From Leptospira perolatii (GTDB lineage: Bacteria > Spirochaetota > Leptospiria > Leptospirales > Leptospiraceae), in assembly GCF_002811875.1 (NCBI RefSeq), contig NZ_NPDZ01000003.1, positions 124,001-188,000 of the forward strand: a DNA stretch of 64,000 bases. The letters run 5' to 3'. Position 1 is the first letter of the stretch; each line of letters starts with the position of its first letter. Below the pieces are notes generated by a model. It saw only the letters and a program-made list of their open reading frames with translations. It ran no database searches and was not told the origin of the DNA. The position numbers and the translations under genes are program-made. Below are positions 18,101 through 27,716 of this stretch, one piece after another.

Positions 18101-20152
18101 CTATCGAATTCGATTCAGTCCGTCAAAATCATCGGTTGACACAAAGAATTCGTTCGGCCCGGCCTCGAGCAGAGAAATTCTCATGATCTCCGCGCTCAAA
18201 AACTTCGCACCACTCGGAACAGAGAGAGAAACTTGGCCAGTACTTCCGTTCAGAGGAATGCTCCTAGCTTGTAGTTCCACACCTGCCTGATCCCAGAATT
18301 TCCAACGAATATAAACTGGCTTTCCAGGTTTCGGGTCATCCGAAAGAGCTACCCTAAAATTCAGACTCCCCTTGTCTCCGATCACCCAAGAGACACCTGA
18401 ACGGAACGCGTGGAACTTAGAACCGTACTTGGAAACATACTTTTCTTTTGCGGAAAGTTGGAATGTCTTTCTCTCCTCGTAACGGAACTCAGCACCTTGT
18501 GCCTTGGAAGATAAGGAAATCAGTGTCTTTACTCCAAGAATCAATCCGAAGAGTAGACAGACCAAATTGAATACAGGAACAATCCACCATTTAGGAAGTT
18601 CTTTCGTACTAGGTTGAGAAGATCCCAAGATCCAAAAAACCAAAAAGCCTAGAATTCCGGCTCCACCGGTCCAAGGAGAATAGAAAGTGACCGGAAACAA
18701 AAGCAACAGCAAAGTCCAAGCGTGACCTCTTTGAAAAGCCTCAAGTCCAATCCAGGCACCAAATAAGAGAAAGAAAAAGACTCCGCCCTCTTCCATCATC
18801 AATATCCAAGAAGACAGTTGAAAGTCCTGCCAACCAAGTTGAGGAAACGCACCCCTGGGTCCTAATTCAATCCAGTGTAGAGCAAAACCTCCGAATCCTT
18901 GGCCGAATACAGGAGCCTCCTTAAACCAGTTCCAGGCGGAGAGAGTTTGGACCCATCCGTCTTTCCAATAAAATTCTAGGAGCTTGGAAAAACCTTTTCC
19001 CTTGGTCCAGGCATTTACAAAATCTTCGTGGAGTACCTGCCAGGCAGTGGGAGTCCATTCCCATTTTCCAAGCCAACCTACTCCGATCAGAACCAGAAGA
19101 GTGCAAGCCGCTACAATCGGAAAAAAGGCATACTTTAAGATCCTATTCCGAACCATTCTTCGATAGGCAAGACCTACCACCATTCCGACTTGAAGAATTA
19201 GTAAAATCCAATAGACCGTGCCAGAATATCTCCCCGCGATGAAGAGTGGAATGAGAATCACGGCGCTCAAGAAAACCCTGGAATAAAGTCTCCAGCTTCT
19301 GCTATGAATATAATAAAACAATACGCTCGCTAAAATCGGCATTCCGAGATTGAAGGAATTTGCATCTGGAAAAAACCCGGTGACTCCAAAGGTTTCCGCA
19401 TTTCCAGGAGTAAACGGAAAGTTCGTATCGCCACTGAGCGCTTGCAAACATCCTAATATTAGATTTCCGGCAAATCCGAGTGCAAGTCCCTGCCTCCAAT
19501 GCTTTACAGGAGGATCCGTATCGTGAGAACTGATCTCCTCTGCCATAAAATAGACCACGGAAGAAAGCCAAATACCGATCCCGTCCAGAGTCAGAGCGAA
19601 CGCGTACTTGGACGAAACCCCTGACGAGTATTCAGTATCCGGTAGCATCAGATGAGTGAAGGAACTAGTACCGAAATAATGGAGGATTCTTTCCAAAATA
19701 CAGGCCAAAAGCAAAACGAGTAAGCCGGTCTTTGGGTTCTCGGTAAATGAAAGCGAGTTCTTGTAGGGCCTGTTGATATAAAAATATCTCAGTACAGGAT
19801 CTTCGTCATTGGTAGAATGCCCGTAAAAAGTAGAAACATACTGTCTTAAAAACACTCCAAAGGTGGCACCGGCTAACAATGAGTTGACCCAGAGAAAACC
19901 GGTCTCTACAGAGGACAGTAGCCCTGGAGCAAGTAGTACAAGAGCTACGGTCCAAATTCGCCCTGTTTTGCGATGATAAAAGTTCGGGAGACACCCTGCC
20001 AAGAATTGGATCCACGCCAATCCAAGATTCGCTTCCGGATTTCTTACGAGCAAGGTCCACCTAAGGAGCAAGTACGTTAAGAAAACAGCAAACAGTAAGG
20101 TTAGGAAAGTTGGTGTTCTAAGTGGCCGTAATCGAGCGAATATTCGGGGCAC
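18101..20152 (-). CDS. Large membrane protein, O-antigen ligase/polymerase-like
   Basis: This 683-residue protein has about 12-14 hydrophobic helices in the first 520 residues and a soluble C-terminal domain (about 540-683) with beta-rich character. Features resembling the Wzy/WaaL superfamily are a large central loop with FGVTGFFPDANSFNLGMPIL and a second loop with FGQGFGGFALHWIELG before MMEEGGVFFFLLF. If correct, it would polymerise or ligate surface polysaccharide at the periplasmic face of the inner membrane. It stands alone on the minus strand, convergent with prsW. The family call is by fold pattern, not a decisive motif. Confidence 0.6.
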   Translation of the reverse strand: MPRIFARLRPLRTPTFLTLLFAVFLTYLLLRWTLLVRNPEANLGLAWIQFLAGCLPNFYHRKTGRIWTVALVLLAPGLLSSVETGFLWVNSLLAGATFGVFLRQYVSTFYGHSTNDEDPVLRYFYINRPYKNSLSFTENPKTGLLVLLLACILERILHYFGTSSFTHLMLPDTEYSSGVSSKYAFALTLDGIGIWLSSVVYFMAEEISSHDTDPPVKHWRQGLALGFAGNLILGCLQALSGDTNFPFTPGNAETFGVTGFFPDANSFNLGMPILASVLFYYIHSRSWRLYSRVFLSAVILIPLFIAGRYSGTVYWILLILQVGMVVGLAYRRMVRNRILKYAFFPIVAACTLLVLIGVGWLGKWEWTPTAWQVLHEDFVNAWTKGKGFSKLLEFYWKDGWVQTLSAWNWFKEAPVFGQGFGGFALHWIELGPRGAFPQLGWQDFQLSSWILMMEEGGVFFFLLFGAWIGLEAFQRGHAWTLLLLLFPVTFYSPWTGGAGILGFLVFWILGSSQPSTKELPKWWIVPVFNLVCLLFGLILGVKTLISLSSKAQGAEFRYEERKTFQLSAKEKYVSKYGSKFHAFRSGVSWVIGDKGSLNFRVALSDDPKPGKPVYIRWKFWDQAGVELQARSIPLNGSTGQVSLSVPSGAKFLSAEIMRISLLEAGPNEFFVSTDDFDGLNRIR

Positions 20153-20218
20153 GAATAGGAAATGCTCCAGAAATTCAGGTAGATTTCAATCGAAAAAAGA
20201 ATCGAAATAGGAAGAAGA

Positions 20219-20671
20219 TTAATCTTCTAGGGAATCTAAATCGGTAGGAATTTTGTAGGTACCGGTAAGTGTCGCCGAGGCTGGGCTTTTTTTACCAGAA
20301 GCGCGGTGTTTGGAAATGGCTTCCGCATACTCTACAGTATAGCGAGTCCACGGAATCGCTTTCAAACGAGCGAGTGGGATTTTTTTCCCAGTGCCTTCGC
20401 AAATTCCGTACGTGCCATCTTCAATTTTTTCTAAAGCAGAATCGATCTCACGAATTGTTTGTATTTCCGCTTCGCTCAATACAGAACTTAAGGTTTCTTC
20501 GTTAATTTCAGAGGCGATATCCGCGATATCGCCCATTTCCTTCAATCCGGATGGTTTGCTATTGTCTTCCCACTTCGCATACTTCTCTAATAGAGCGGTT
20601 TTCCGCTCCAATAATAGGTCCTTAATCTCAGTAAGGACCTTTTTGTCATATGCTTGTTTCTTAGCCACCAT
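20219..20671 (-). CDS. DksA/TraR-family regulator lacking the zinc-finger cysteines
   Basis: This 150-residue protein has an N-terminal coiled coil with an acidic tip (GDIADIASEINEE) and a C-terminal TraR/DksA globule (DGTYGICEGTGKKIPLARLKAIP). DksA binds the RNA polymerase secondary channel and tunes transcription, often with ppGpp. The four zinc-ligand positions read Cys91, Thr94, Thr112 and Tyr115, so the zinc site is lost. Zinc-independent DksA2-type proteins are known in other bacteria. It lies 17 bases downstream of rpmG and is likely co-transcribed with it. Confidence 0.85.
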   Translation of the reverse strand: MVAKKQAYDKKVLTEIKDLLLERKTALLEKYAKWEDNSKPSGLKEMGDIADIASEINEETLSSVLSEAEIQTIREIDSALEKIEDGTYGICEGTGKKIPLARLKAIPWTRYTVEYAEAISKHRASGKKSPASATLTGTYKIPTDLDSLED

Positions 20672-20688
20672 ACGAATTGCTCGGTTTC

Positions 20689-20841
20689 TTAAACCTTGGA
20701 TTCCTTATGTTCGACGTGTTTCCGGCAGAATTTACAGAATTTTTTCGTGACTAGCTTTTCAGATTTCGTCTTTTTGTTCTTAGTCTGGAAATAAGAATTC
20801 TTCTTACAATCCTGACAGGTCAGTTTTATGATCTCTCTCAT
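20689..20841 (-). CDS. rpmG: 50S ribosomal protein L33
   Basis: A 50-residue L33 is encoded here on the minus strand. It begins MREIIKLTCQDCKKNSYFQT and ends KHVEHKESKV. It keeps both CxxC pairs (Cys9/Cys12 and Cys36/Cys39), so it is the zinc-binding form. L33 sits near the E site of the large ribosomal subunit. The 50-residue length and basic centre (TKNKKTKSEKL) are typical. The gene heads a short operon with the dksA-like gene. Confidence 0.95.
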   Translation of the reverse strand: MREIIKLTCQDCKKNSYFQTKNKKTKSEKLVTKKFCKFCRKHVEHKESKV

Positions 20842-20967
20842 GGTAGGTTCGTCTTACCCAAAAAATTAGCCCTAAATCCCTATTCTCCTGCGATTTCAGT
20901 TTAGAAGCCCGGAAAATTTAGACGGGGAAGGACTGCATCTGCAATAAAAAAAAAACGGTCCGAAAAA

Positions 20968-21933
20968 TCAAGGAAGATCGACAGAAACTTCCGAAATTTC
21001 CTCTTCTGAACTCCGAGCGGTTCTCCTCCAAATTCCAGCAAGAATACTTCCGATCACAGAATGTACAAAGCTAGAAAGCGCCGCAGGGACTGCCACGATC
21101 GGATTCTGAAAATTATTTTGAGCAAGTGCTACACCCAAAGCACTGTTTTGCATGCCTACTTCGATAGAGATCGTCCTGGCAAAAATGGAATTACGAGTGC
21201 TCCATTTTCCGATCCAGTACCCAAAAAAATATCCGGAAATATGGAGCAAAAATACGCAAACTACGAGCTTCCCTCCAGATTCTAGCAAGGACTGCTTGCT
21301 GGAACCAATTACAGAAGAAACGATCAATGTGATCAATACAACTGCAACTAAGGGAGAAACCTTTTTCAGGGTCCGAGCCGCTCTGGGCAGATAGACATTC
21401 AACAACAGACCTAAAATGACCGGGAGTAAAATCACTTCGAAAGTACTCAGAAACAGTTTTTCAGGTTTTACCGGAACAGTACTGCCGACTAGCAATAAAG
21501 TCAGAGCCGGAGTCATTACAACCGCGAGCAAAGTAGAAATTGCAGTCATCGTTACGGAAAGCGCGACATCCCCTCTGGCAAGGAATGTGATCACATTAGA
21601 GGCCACCCCACCCGGACAGCAAGAGACCAAGATGAGTCCGGTCGCAAGAGGTTCCGGCAAATTTCCCAGATTTCCGATCACCCAGCCGGAAATCGGCATG
21701 ACCGTGTACTGAGCAAGCACTCCGATCAAAACGGGTTTCGGAGCGGAGGCGATTCTTTTAAAATCATCCGGAACCAGAGTGATTCCCATACCGAGCATCG
21801 TAATCCCAAGGCCATAAGTAATCCAAGGTCCTTGGAACCAAGAGATCCACTCAGGGAGGATCCAACTTAGGATCGCACCGAGCAGTACCCAGAGCGGAAA
21901 CAAAAGGGATGCTTTTTCGAAAATCTTTTCCAA
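20968..21933 (-). CDS. Bile acid:sodium symporter (BASS) family transporter
   Basis: This 321-residue protein has about nine to ten membrane helices. Family features are WITYGLGITMLGMGITLVPDD, LILVSCCPGGVASNVITFLARGDVALSVTMTAISTLLAVVMTP and SIEVGMQNSALGVALA; the polar CPGG..SN stretch forms the sodium site in solved homologues. Bacterial BASS proteins carry small organic acids such as pyruvate or pantoate with sodium, so the name does not imply bile salts. It lies 18 bases downstream of the class V aminotransferase and is probably co-transcribed. Confidence 0.92.
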   Translation of the reverse strand: MEKIFEKASLLFPLWVLLGAILSWILPEWISWFQGPWITYGLGITMLGMGITLVPDDFKRIASAPKPVLIGVLAQYTVMPISGWVIGNLGNLPEPLATGLILVSCCPGGVASNVITFLARGDVALSVTMTAISTLLAVVMTPALTLLLVGSTVPVKPEKLFLSTFEVILLPVILGLLLNVYLPRAARTLKKVSPLVAVVLITLIVSSVIGSSKQSLLESGGKLVVCVFLLHISGYFFGYWIGKWSTRNSIFARTISIEVGMQNSALGVALAQNNFQNPIVAVPAALSSFVHSVIGSILAGIWRRTARSSEEEISEVSVDLP

Positions 21934-21951
21934 CTGAATAGCCGAACCGTT

Positions 21952-23097
21952 TTATTTCGGAAGCAATTCTAGGACGCGTCCAATCTGTTCCTTCGTATTA
22001 TAGATATGCGGAGAAAATCTCACTCTTCCCAATCGATAGGCGCACATCACTCCGTTTTTCTTCAGATTGTGCACGACTTCTTCCGCAGAGGTTCCTTCCT
22101 TTTCCGCCACCACGATTCCAGTTTTGAAATCAGGAAAATGGTCTGAGGCAAGTTTCCAGCCTGCTTCTCGCAATCTTTCGGAAAGATAATCAGCTATTTC
22201 GTAGACTCGGTTCATCACGATCGGGAAAGTGATGTCGTTTAACATTTCCAAAGTGGACTGAAAATAGACCCAATCGATAAAATTCACCGTAGAAATCTCG
22301 TAACGGTCAGTACCTTTCAGTTCTTCTCGATACGGCAGATAAACTTCGTCGTTGACTACCGAGCTCGTCCCCTTGAAAGGAAAGTACAGATTTTCCAGTT
22401 TTTCCTTTGCCACATAAAGCACACCTAACCCGAGCGGACCCAGTAGCCACTTCCAGGCAGGAAAGGACATATACGAGATGCCGAACTCCCGAGGTTTCAC
22501 TGGGAGCAAGCCTACTCCCTGCGCACCATCTAATACGAATTCAATATTACGATCTTTTAATATACTCCCGATCTCTTCGAGAGGGAAAGGCATACCGGTA
22601 CACCAGTGGACCGCAGACAATGAGACCACTTTTGTGTTTGCGGTAATCGACGCTTTCAGATTCTCCAGAAAACCTTCAGGAGTTTCGGACATAGGAACAG
22701 AGGATATGGACACTCCCCTATCTCTCCAGTGCTCCCAAGGATAAATATTAGAAGGATACTCGTTTTCTAGAAGTAAGATTTCGTCCCCGGCCTTTAGCTT
22801 GAGACCGAGAGAGATAAAATTCATTCCTTCATTGGTATGATGGATCAGCGAAAGTTCTTCCGGATCGCAACCTAAAAGTTCCGACAAAATAGTGCGTATC
22901 GCCTTTTTTACCGAAGGATAGCGCCTTACATCCGTTAGGCCCCCTCGTTTTGAGTATCCTTCCAGATATTCATTGAGCGCTCGAATTGTCTCAGTATTGC
23001 AAGGAGTCGTACCGCAATTATTCAACCAGATCATTTCTCGATTGATCGGATAGATTTCTTGGATTTTGGCCCAATCGAATGCAGGTTTCGTTTTCAT
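21952..23097 (-). CDS. Class V aminotransferase-fold PLP enzyme
   Basis: This 381-residue enzyme is of the cysteine desulfurase/isopenicillin-N epimerase-like branch. The PLP lysine is in FPAWKWLLGPLGLG (Lys216), the pyridine-nitrogen aspartate in FVLDGAQGVG (Asp190), and the ring-stacking histidine in SAVHWCTG (His164). There is no mobile cysteine loop of the NifS/IscS type, so sulfur transfer is unlikely; elimination, epimerisation or transamination of an amino acid is more plausible. It is the first gene of a pair with the BASS transporter. The substrate is unknown. Confidence 0.88.
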   Translation of the reverse strand: MKTKPAFDWAKIQEIYPINREMIWLNNCGTTPCNTETIRALNEYLEGYSKRGGLTDVRRYPSVKKAIRTILSELLGCDPEELSLIHHTNEGMNFISLGLKLKAGDEILLLENEYPSNIYPWEHWRDRGVSISSVPMSETPEGFLENLKASITANTKVVSLSAVHWCTGMPFPLEEIGSILKDRNIEFVLDGAQGVGLLPVKPREFGISYMSFPAWKWLLGPLGLGVLYVAKEKLENLYFPFKGTSSVVNDEVYLPYREELKGTDRYEISTVNFIDWVYFQSTLEMLNDITFPIVMNRVYEIADYLSERLREAGWKLASDHFPDFKTGIVVAEKEGTSAEEVVHNLKKNGVMCAYRLGRVRFSPHIYNTKEQIGRVLELLPK

Positions 23098-23149
23098 TCT
23101 GGGTCCAGATTAGGAAAGGAAACTAGGAGAAAAAACCTTTTTTTGCTCC

Positions 23150-23192
23150 AAAACGATAAACGGAGGAGGCTTTCAACCTCCCCCTATCGTTA
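23150..23192 (-). terminator. Terminator-like hairpin after the ferritin-like gene
   Basis: The outer stem AACGATA/TATCGTT (23152-23158 with 23185-23191) encloses an inner GGAGG/CCTCC stem (23165-23169 with 23177-23181). Read on the minus strand the hairpin is followed by TTTT and lies just past the stop at 23205. It should end the upstream transcript before the aminotransferase gene. Confidence 0.65.
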
Positions 23193-23204
23193 AGTCCTAT
23201 AGGA

Positions 23205-23975
23205 TTATCTTTTTTTCTTTGCGCCAGCTTTCTTTTTAGGAGCAGGTTTTTTGGCGGCACTTTTCTTTTTAGGAGCTGCAGCTTTAGGTTTGGCCGCAGC
23301 CTTTTTCTTAGCCGCAGGCTTCGCCTTTTTAGGTGCAGCTTTCTTTGCGGCAGTTTTTGCTGCCTTTGGTTTTGCGAGAGACTTGGACTTTCCGGCTGAT
23401 TTTGCGCTGGAAGGACCTTCCACAACTTTGGCTAATTCTTCGGCTTGCTCATCCCAGAAATATGCTCCCCTTCCGGAAGAAGTCTGGTCCAAAGCATTTT
23501 GCTCTGCTTCGAGCAGGGACTGGTAGTTTTTGCTGTATTCCATCAGTTTAGAAAACAAAAGCCTGATATTCGGATCAGTGAACTTGGTGGTGAGTTTGTC
23601 GTAGAATGCGACCGAATTTTCAGCCTCTCGAATCGCGAGTTCCAACGCCTCGTGCGCGTTTCTGGAACCTGGACCCATAATCTGTCTGTCCAGTTTGTGC
23701 ATTAGTTTTTGAATCGTTGTTTGGTGAAACTTATGAATCGCCGCCAATTGTTTTAGATTCGGAAGTTCTTCCCCCTCAGCATCCTTATACAGTTCGGTAA
23801 TGAATTGTATATGCTCATCCACTTCTTCCGCTAAATTTTCAAAAAGCTCTCTGGTTCTACCAGGTGGTAGCTTTTCGTAGGTATTCATGTAAAATTCAAA
23901 GTAATCTTTCTCATGTTGGATCGCAGCCGCAACTGCTTCGAGAAAGGTTGTCTCCTTGAGGGGTTTAATACTCAT
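23205..23975 (-). CDS. Ferritin-like domain fused to a histone-H1-like Lys/Ala/Pro tail
   Basis: Residues 1-165 form a four-helix ferritin-like or rubrerythrin-like bundle (HEKDYFEFY, NLAEEVDEHIQF, LAIREAENSVAFYDKL). Glutamates and one histidine remain at typical metal positions in the first half. The second half has Tyr where the ExxH histidine would be (EYSKNYQS), so the metal site may be incomplete. About 67 residues at the C-terminus are almost only Lys, Ala, Pro and Ser, in AAKK/PKKK units like histone H1 or bacterial Hc1. ATG 23975 is chosen because GGAG lies six bases upstream; the frame is open to 23996. DNA binding plus stress protection is inferred. Confidence 0.85.
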   Translation of the reverse strand: MSIKPLKETTFLEAVAAAIQHEKDYFEFYMNTYEKLPPGRTRELFENLAEEVDEHIQFITELYKDAEGEELPNLKQLAAIHKFHQTTIQKLMHKLDRQIMGPGSRNAHEALELAIREAENSVAFYDKLTTKFTDPNIRLLFSKLMEYSKNYQSLLEAEQNALDQTSSGRGAYFWDEQAEELAKVVEGPSSAKSAGKSKSLAKPKAAKTAAKKAAPKKAKPAAKKKAAAKPKAAAPKKKSAAKKPAPKKKAGAKKKR

Positions 23976-24031
23976 ACGTTTCTCCGGTGCCGACAATTCT
24001 AAAGATTTTCATTTGAGGTTCAATAAGAATT

Positions 24032-24658
24032 TTATTCTTCTTTTGTGGATTCGAAAATCAAATATTGCGCCAAGTAGTAAGTCCCCATGATCGCAATTCC
24101 GTGAAATGGAATTTTTATTGAGGTAAATTGTCCGAGTGCGATGAGAGCGTCGGAAACGATAAAAATAGAAGCACCGCTCAGAGAAAGAATCCATTTCTTT
24201 TTAGAAACTTCTCTAGCTGCGGATCTCCATCCCATTGTGCAAATCGCTAAAACATAAAATGCGACCGGAATTTGCATCGACGCAGGAATTCCACCTAACA
24301 GCCATGCATAATATAGAATTCCGAAAACGAGAAAAGGAAGGAGCCTCCACAAATGGAGAGAACTATGTAAGGAAAATGCGAACGTATAACAAATTTGTGT
24401 GATTAAAAAGCTAGCCAACCCGAGCACAAAAACTCGATCTGGAAGTGCTAAGATGGTGTCTCCGATTAGAGAAAATACAAGCCCGATTCCGATCCAAATT
24501 CCAAGTTTTGTCTTGGTTCTTTTTTCTTGTACTAAAGCAAAAATCAAAAGCACAATCGGCAATATCTTGCTCAAAAGCCTGAGTGCAAAAATTTCCGAGA
24601 AAAAAACCAACACCAACAAATGCAAAGAGCACAAAATAAGATAGAAAATCCTAAGCAT
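24032..24658 (-). CDS. YhhN/TMEM86-family membrane protein (putative lysoplasmalogenase)
   Basis: This 208-residue protein is almost wholly hydrophobic, with about eight helices. The motifs FSLIGDTILALPDRVFVLGLASFLITQICYTFAF and SLSGASIFIVSDALIALGQF match the YhhN family, including the paired aspartates. Animal TMEM86 proteins hydrolyse the vinyl-ether bond of lysoplasmalogens; for bacterial members the activity is less settled. It is transcribed toward the ferritin-like gene and divergent from terC. Confidence 0.85.
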   Translation of the reverse strand: MLRIFYLILCSLHLLVLVFFSEIFALRLLSKILPIVLLIFALVQEKRTKTKLGIWIGIGLVFSLIGDTILALPDRVFVLGLASFLITQICYTFAFSLHSSLHLWRLLPFLVFGILYYAWLLGGIPASMQIPVAFYVLAICTMGWRSAAREVSKKKWILSLSGASIFIVSDALIALGQFTSIKIPFHGIAIMGTYYLAQYLIFESTKEE

Positions 24659-24759
24659 AAATCTCCGCCAAAAGTCGAAACTACAGATTTGAGATTGTCA
24701 ATCTACGTAACGTGAGGATCCTTGTCGTCCATTAACAAGTTTTAGATTGAGGAACCCGA

Positions 24760-25755
24760 ATGCTCTCCTTTAGTCAAAAAGATACTACTCTTTTTCTCAT
24801 TTTTGCAGTTCTAATCTTCACACTTATCTATATAGATTTATTCGTTTTAAACAAAAGAGCGCACAAACAAACCCTGAGAGAATCCGGTTCCTGGACACTT
24901 TTTTGGGTTTCCTTGGCGCTTGCCTTTTCACTGTTAGTTTATATTTTCCACGAGGATCCTGCTCGCCCGGAATTCGCAAAAGAAAAGACTCTGGAATTTC
25001 TCGCCGGGTATTTATTGGAATATTCCTTATCCATCGACAACCTTTTTGTTTTCATCATGGTGTTCTCTAAATTCAAAGTGCAACCTCAGTACCAACCCAT
25101 GGTACTGAAATGGGGAATCATCGGAGCTCTCGTATTTCGCGGTCTTATGATTTTTTCCGGAGCAGAACTAGTTTCGAGATTCCACTGGGTGCTCTACTTT
25201 TTCGGAGTATTACTGTTATACTCCGCATGGAAAATGTTCTTTCACGTAGACGACGAAGAGGATTTCCATCCGGAAAAAATGAAAATCTTAAAGTACGCGA
25301 AAAAAGTTCTGCCCATGACTCACGTGCACCATCCCGAAAAGCTGATGGTAAAAGAACACGGAAAGATGGTTTTCACTTCCACATTCTTGGTCGTACTGAT
25401 CGTAGAATTCTCGGACATACTATTTGCGGCGGATTCGATTCCTGCGATTTTTTCCATCACTCAGGACAGCTTCATTATCTACACTTCCAACGTATTCGCG
25501 ATCCTGGGACTGAGGTCTCTGTTCTTCTTGCTAGGCGGGATCATGGAACTTTTTATCTATCTAAAAAAGGGGGTCGCATTGCTACTCGCATTCGTGGGAG
25601 CGAAATTGCTGCTTCCCGCATTCTCTCCTTATCTTTGGGGAAAAGAAATCCATATATCCATTGAAGTCTCGCTTGCGGTAATCGTCGGAACCTTGGTTGT
25701 TTCTGTACTGTCCTCTCTTCCTCATTATTTCAAGACGAAAAAAGGAAAGCACTAG
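24760..25755 (+). CDS. TerC/Alx-family membrane protein
   Basis: This 331-residue protein has about nine helices. It carries the TerC hallmarks LLEYSLSIDNLFVFIMVFSKFKV and EFSDILFAADSIPAIFSITQD, with aspartates inside the helices, and a His-rich cytoplasmic loop (MTHVHHPEKLMVKEHGK) near residue 190. TerC/Alx proteins are linked to manganese export and tellurite resistance. A GAGGAA ribosome-binding site precedes the ATG. I see no clear yybP-ykoY riboswitch in the roughly 100 bases upstream. Confidence 0.9.
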   Translation: MLSFSQKDTTLFLIFAVLIFTLIYIDLFVLNKRAHKQTLRESGSWTLFWVSLALAFSLLVYIFHEDPARPEFAKEKTLEFLAGYLLEYSLSIDNLFVFIMVFSKFKVQPQYQPMVLKWGIIGALVFRGLMIFSGAELVSRFHWVLYFFGVLLLYSAWKMFFHVDDEEDFHPEKMKILKYAKKVLPMTHVHHPEKLMVKEHGKMVFTSTFLVVLIVEFSDILFAADSIPAIFSITQDSFIIYTSNVFAILGLRSLFFLLGGIMELFIYLKKGVALLLAFVGAKLLLPAFSPYLWGKEIHISIEVSLAVIVGTLVVSVLSSLPHYFKTKKGKH

Positions 25756-25832
25756 GGTTTTCCGCTTTACACCAGGCTTCGCGACGAATCCCTAGAAGGG
25801 AGTAGTCGAAAGGTTGTGGGCAAAGCTCTCGA

Positions 25833-27716
25833 ATGAATTTCCAAAAATTGTTCCAAGAATTTCCTCCGGTAAAAACGGAAGAATGGTTGGCTCTGATTCA
25901 AAAAGATTTAAAAGGAGCCGATTTTGAAAAAAAGCTAGTTTGGCAAACCGAAGAAGGTTTTAAGGTTCAGCCATTCTACAGAAAAGAAGACCTAAATGGA
26001 AAGGAAGATCTTACTTCCAATTTACCCGGAGTATTTCCATTTACTCGATCCACAAGAAAGCTCGTCAATGACTGGAGCATTCGACAGGATATAGATTCTT
26101 CTGATATCGAAACTGCAAAAATTCTAGCTTCGGAAGCGATCGCCAACGGAGTGTCTTCGATCGGCTTTGTGATCCAGAACAAAACGAGCGGAAGAAAAGG
26201 AATCCCGATCCAATCAAAAGCGGATCTAGAAAAACTACTCTCCGACATTCCTCTTGCAGAAACCACAGTTCATTTTGTAGCAGAGGAACTTTCTCCCGAA
26301 ATATATTCTTGGCTTCCAAAATCCCAAAACATCGTGGGTGGCTTAGGTTACGATCCGATTCGAATTCTAGCCAGACATGGCAGATCTGGGGGTCATGGGA
26401 TCAAAAGCCTCTCACCAATTTTACAAGAGACCGCAAACAAATGGCCTCACTTTAGAGCACTGACCGTACATTCGTCCACATTTTCGGATGCAGGCGCAAC
26501 GATTGTGCAAGAACTCGCCTTCACTCTTTCCCTAGGTGCAGAATATCTTTTCCAACTTTCTGAGGCTGGAATTGATCCGGCAGTTTCTAATTCTCAAACC
26601 TTATTCCAATTCACGATCGGCCCGGATTACTTTTTACAGATCGCAAAGTTCCGAGCGGCCAGAACATTATGGTCCGAAATCTTTCGCTCCTATTCCTCAG
26701 AAACCGGAGAAAAGTCTCTGCCGTTCATTACCGCTGAGACTTCTAGATTCAATTTCGGAATCTACGATGTGTACAATAACCTTCTACGCGGTACAACCGA
26801 AGCGATGTCTGCAGCAATCGGTGGATGTGAAATCATCTCAGTGCTTCCTTTCGATCATTTGCTCCACCCGGGTGACTCTTTCTCTTTACGGATTGCTAGA
26901 AACATTCAGCTTTTGATGAAGCACGAGTCCTATTTGGACAAGGTAGTGGATCCAGCTTCAGGTTCCTACTATTTGGAATCACTTACAGAAAATCTAATAG
27001 AGAAAGCTTGGGACTTATTCTGTGATATAGAAGAGGAAGGCGGCTTTACTTCTTCTTTGAAGTCCGGTAAAATACAGTCTCGTATTAAAGATTCTAGAAA
27101 ACAAAAAGAAGAAAATTATTCCACTAGAAAGTCCATCCTCTTAGGTACAAATCAGTACCCGAATTTGAAAGATAGAATCGAAGTCTCCGAATTGAATAAG
27201 TCGATCCGGATGAAACCTTTGGAATCTGTCTCAGGAGAAGAAGTTTGCGAGGCGATCCCCGATTTCTTTGCGGGAGATTCTTTGGAACATATCCGCAAAA
27301 AAACCGAAGACTGGGAAAAAGCAAACAGTCGAAAACTCAAAGTATTATTGCTACCCTTGGGTGACCTGAAGATGCAAAAGGCCCGCGCAATTTTTGTGCT
27401 CAACTTTTTGGGATGCGCAGGATTCGAAGTAATCGATCCAGGAAGCTTTGCAAGCTCAGAAAATGTAATCGCACAAATCAAAGAATTGAAACCGGACGGT
27501 ATCGTATTCTGTTCCGCAGACGAAGAATATCCGAATTGGGTGAAGGAGATCCTACCGCAAACTTCCAAGCAATCGATTCGAATTGCATTGATTGCTGGTT
27601 ATCCAAAAGATAAGATCGAAGAATTAAATGCATTAGGAATTACCGGATACATTCATGCAAAATCGAACCTGCTGGAGACTTTATCGGATCTCCAAAAGAA
27701 ACTAGGATTCCAATGA
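25833..27716 (+). CDS. mutA: Methylmalonyl-CoA mutase, small (non-catalytic) subunit
   Basis: This 627-residue partner subunit has a mutase TIM-barrel ([51 protein letters not shown]). The C-terminal flavodoxin-like part (about 490-627) lacks the cobalamin motif DxHxxG, as expected for the small subunit of the heterodimeric enzyme. The complex interconverts methylmalonyl-CoA and succinyl-CoA, linking propionate or odd-chain fatty acid use to the TCA cycle. Its stop overlaps the large-subunit start (ATGA at 27713). Confidence 0.95.
   Translation: MNFQKLFQEFPPVKTEEWLALIQKDLKGADFEKKLVWQTEEGFKVQPFYRKEDLNGKEDLTSNLPGVFPFTRSTRKLVNDWSIRQDIDSSDIETAKILASEAIANGVSSIGFVIQNKTSGRKGIPIQSKADLEKLLSDIPLAETTVHFVAEELSPEIYSWLPKSQNIVGGLGYDPIRILARHGRSGGHGIKSLSPILQETANKWPHFRALTVHSSTFSDAGATIVQELAFTLSLGAEYLFQLSEAGIDPAVSNSQTLFQFTIGPDYFLQIAKFRAARTLWSEIFRSYSSETGEKSLPFITAETSRFNFGIYDVYNNLLRGTTEAMSAAIGGCEIISVLPFDHLLHPGDSFSLRIARNIQLLMKHESYLDKVVDPASGSYYLESLTENLIEKAWDLFCDIEEEGGFTSSLKSGKIQSRIKDSRKQKEENYSTRKSILLGTNQYPNLKDRIEVSELNKSIRMKPLESVSGEEVCEAIPDFFAGDSLEHIRKKTEDWEKANSRKLKVLLLPLGDLKMQKARAIFVLNFLGCAGFEVIDPGSFASSENVIAQIKELKPDGIVFCSADEEYPNWVKEILPQTSKQSIRIALIAGYPKDKIEELNALGITGYIHAKSNLLETLSDLQKKLGFQ

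Noticed and set aside
18034..18186. 50-codon plus-strand frame starting MAQDRIFNTT
   Set aside because: It overlaps the end of the minus-strand membrane protein, lacks a clear ribosome-binding site and shows no recognisable motif.
23251..23526. 91-codon plus-strand hydrophobic frame
   Set aside because: It is the complement of the Lys/Ala-rich tail; AAG/GCC codons read as Phe/Ala/Leu on the other strand.
24660..24759. yybP-ykoY manganese riboswitch before terC
   Set aside because: TerC genes often have one, but the conserved bases of that riboswitch were not recognisable in these 100 bases.
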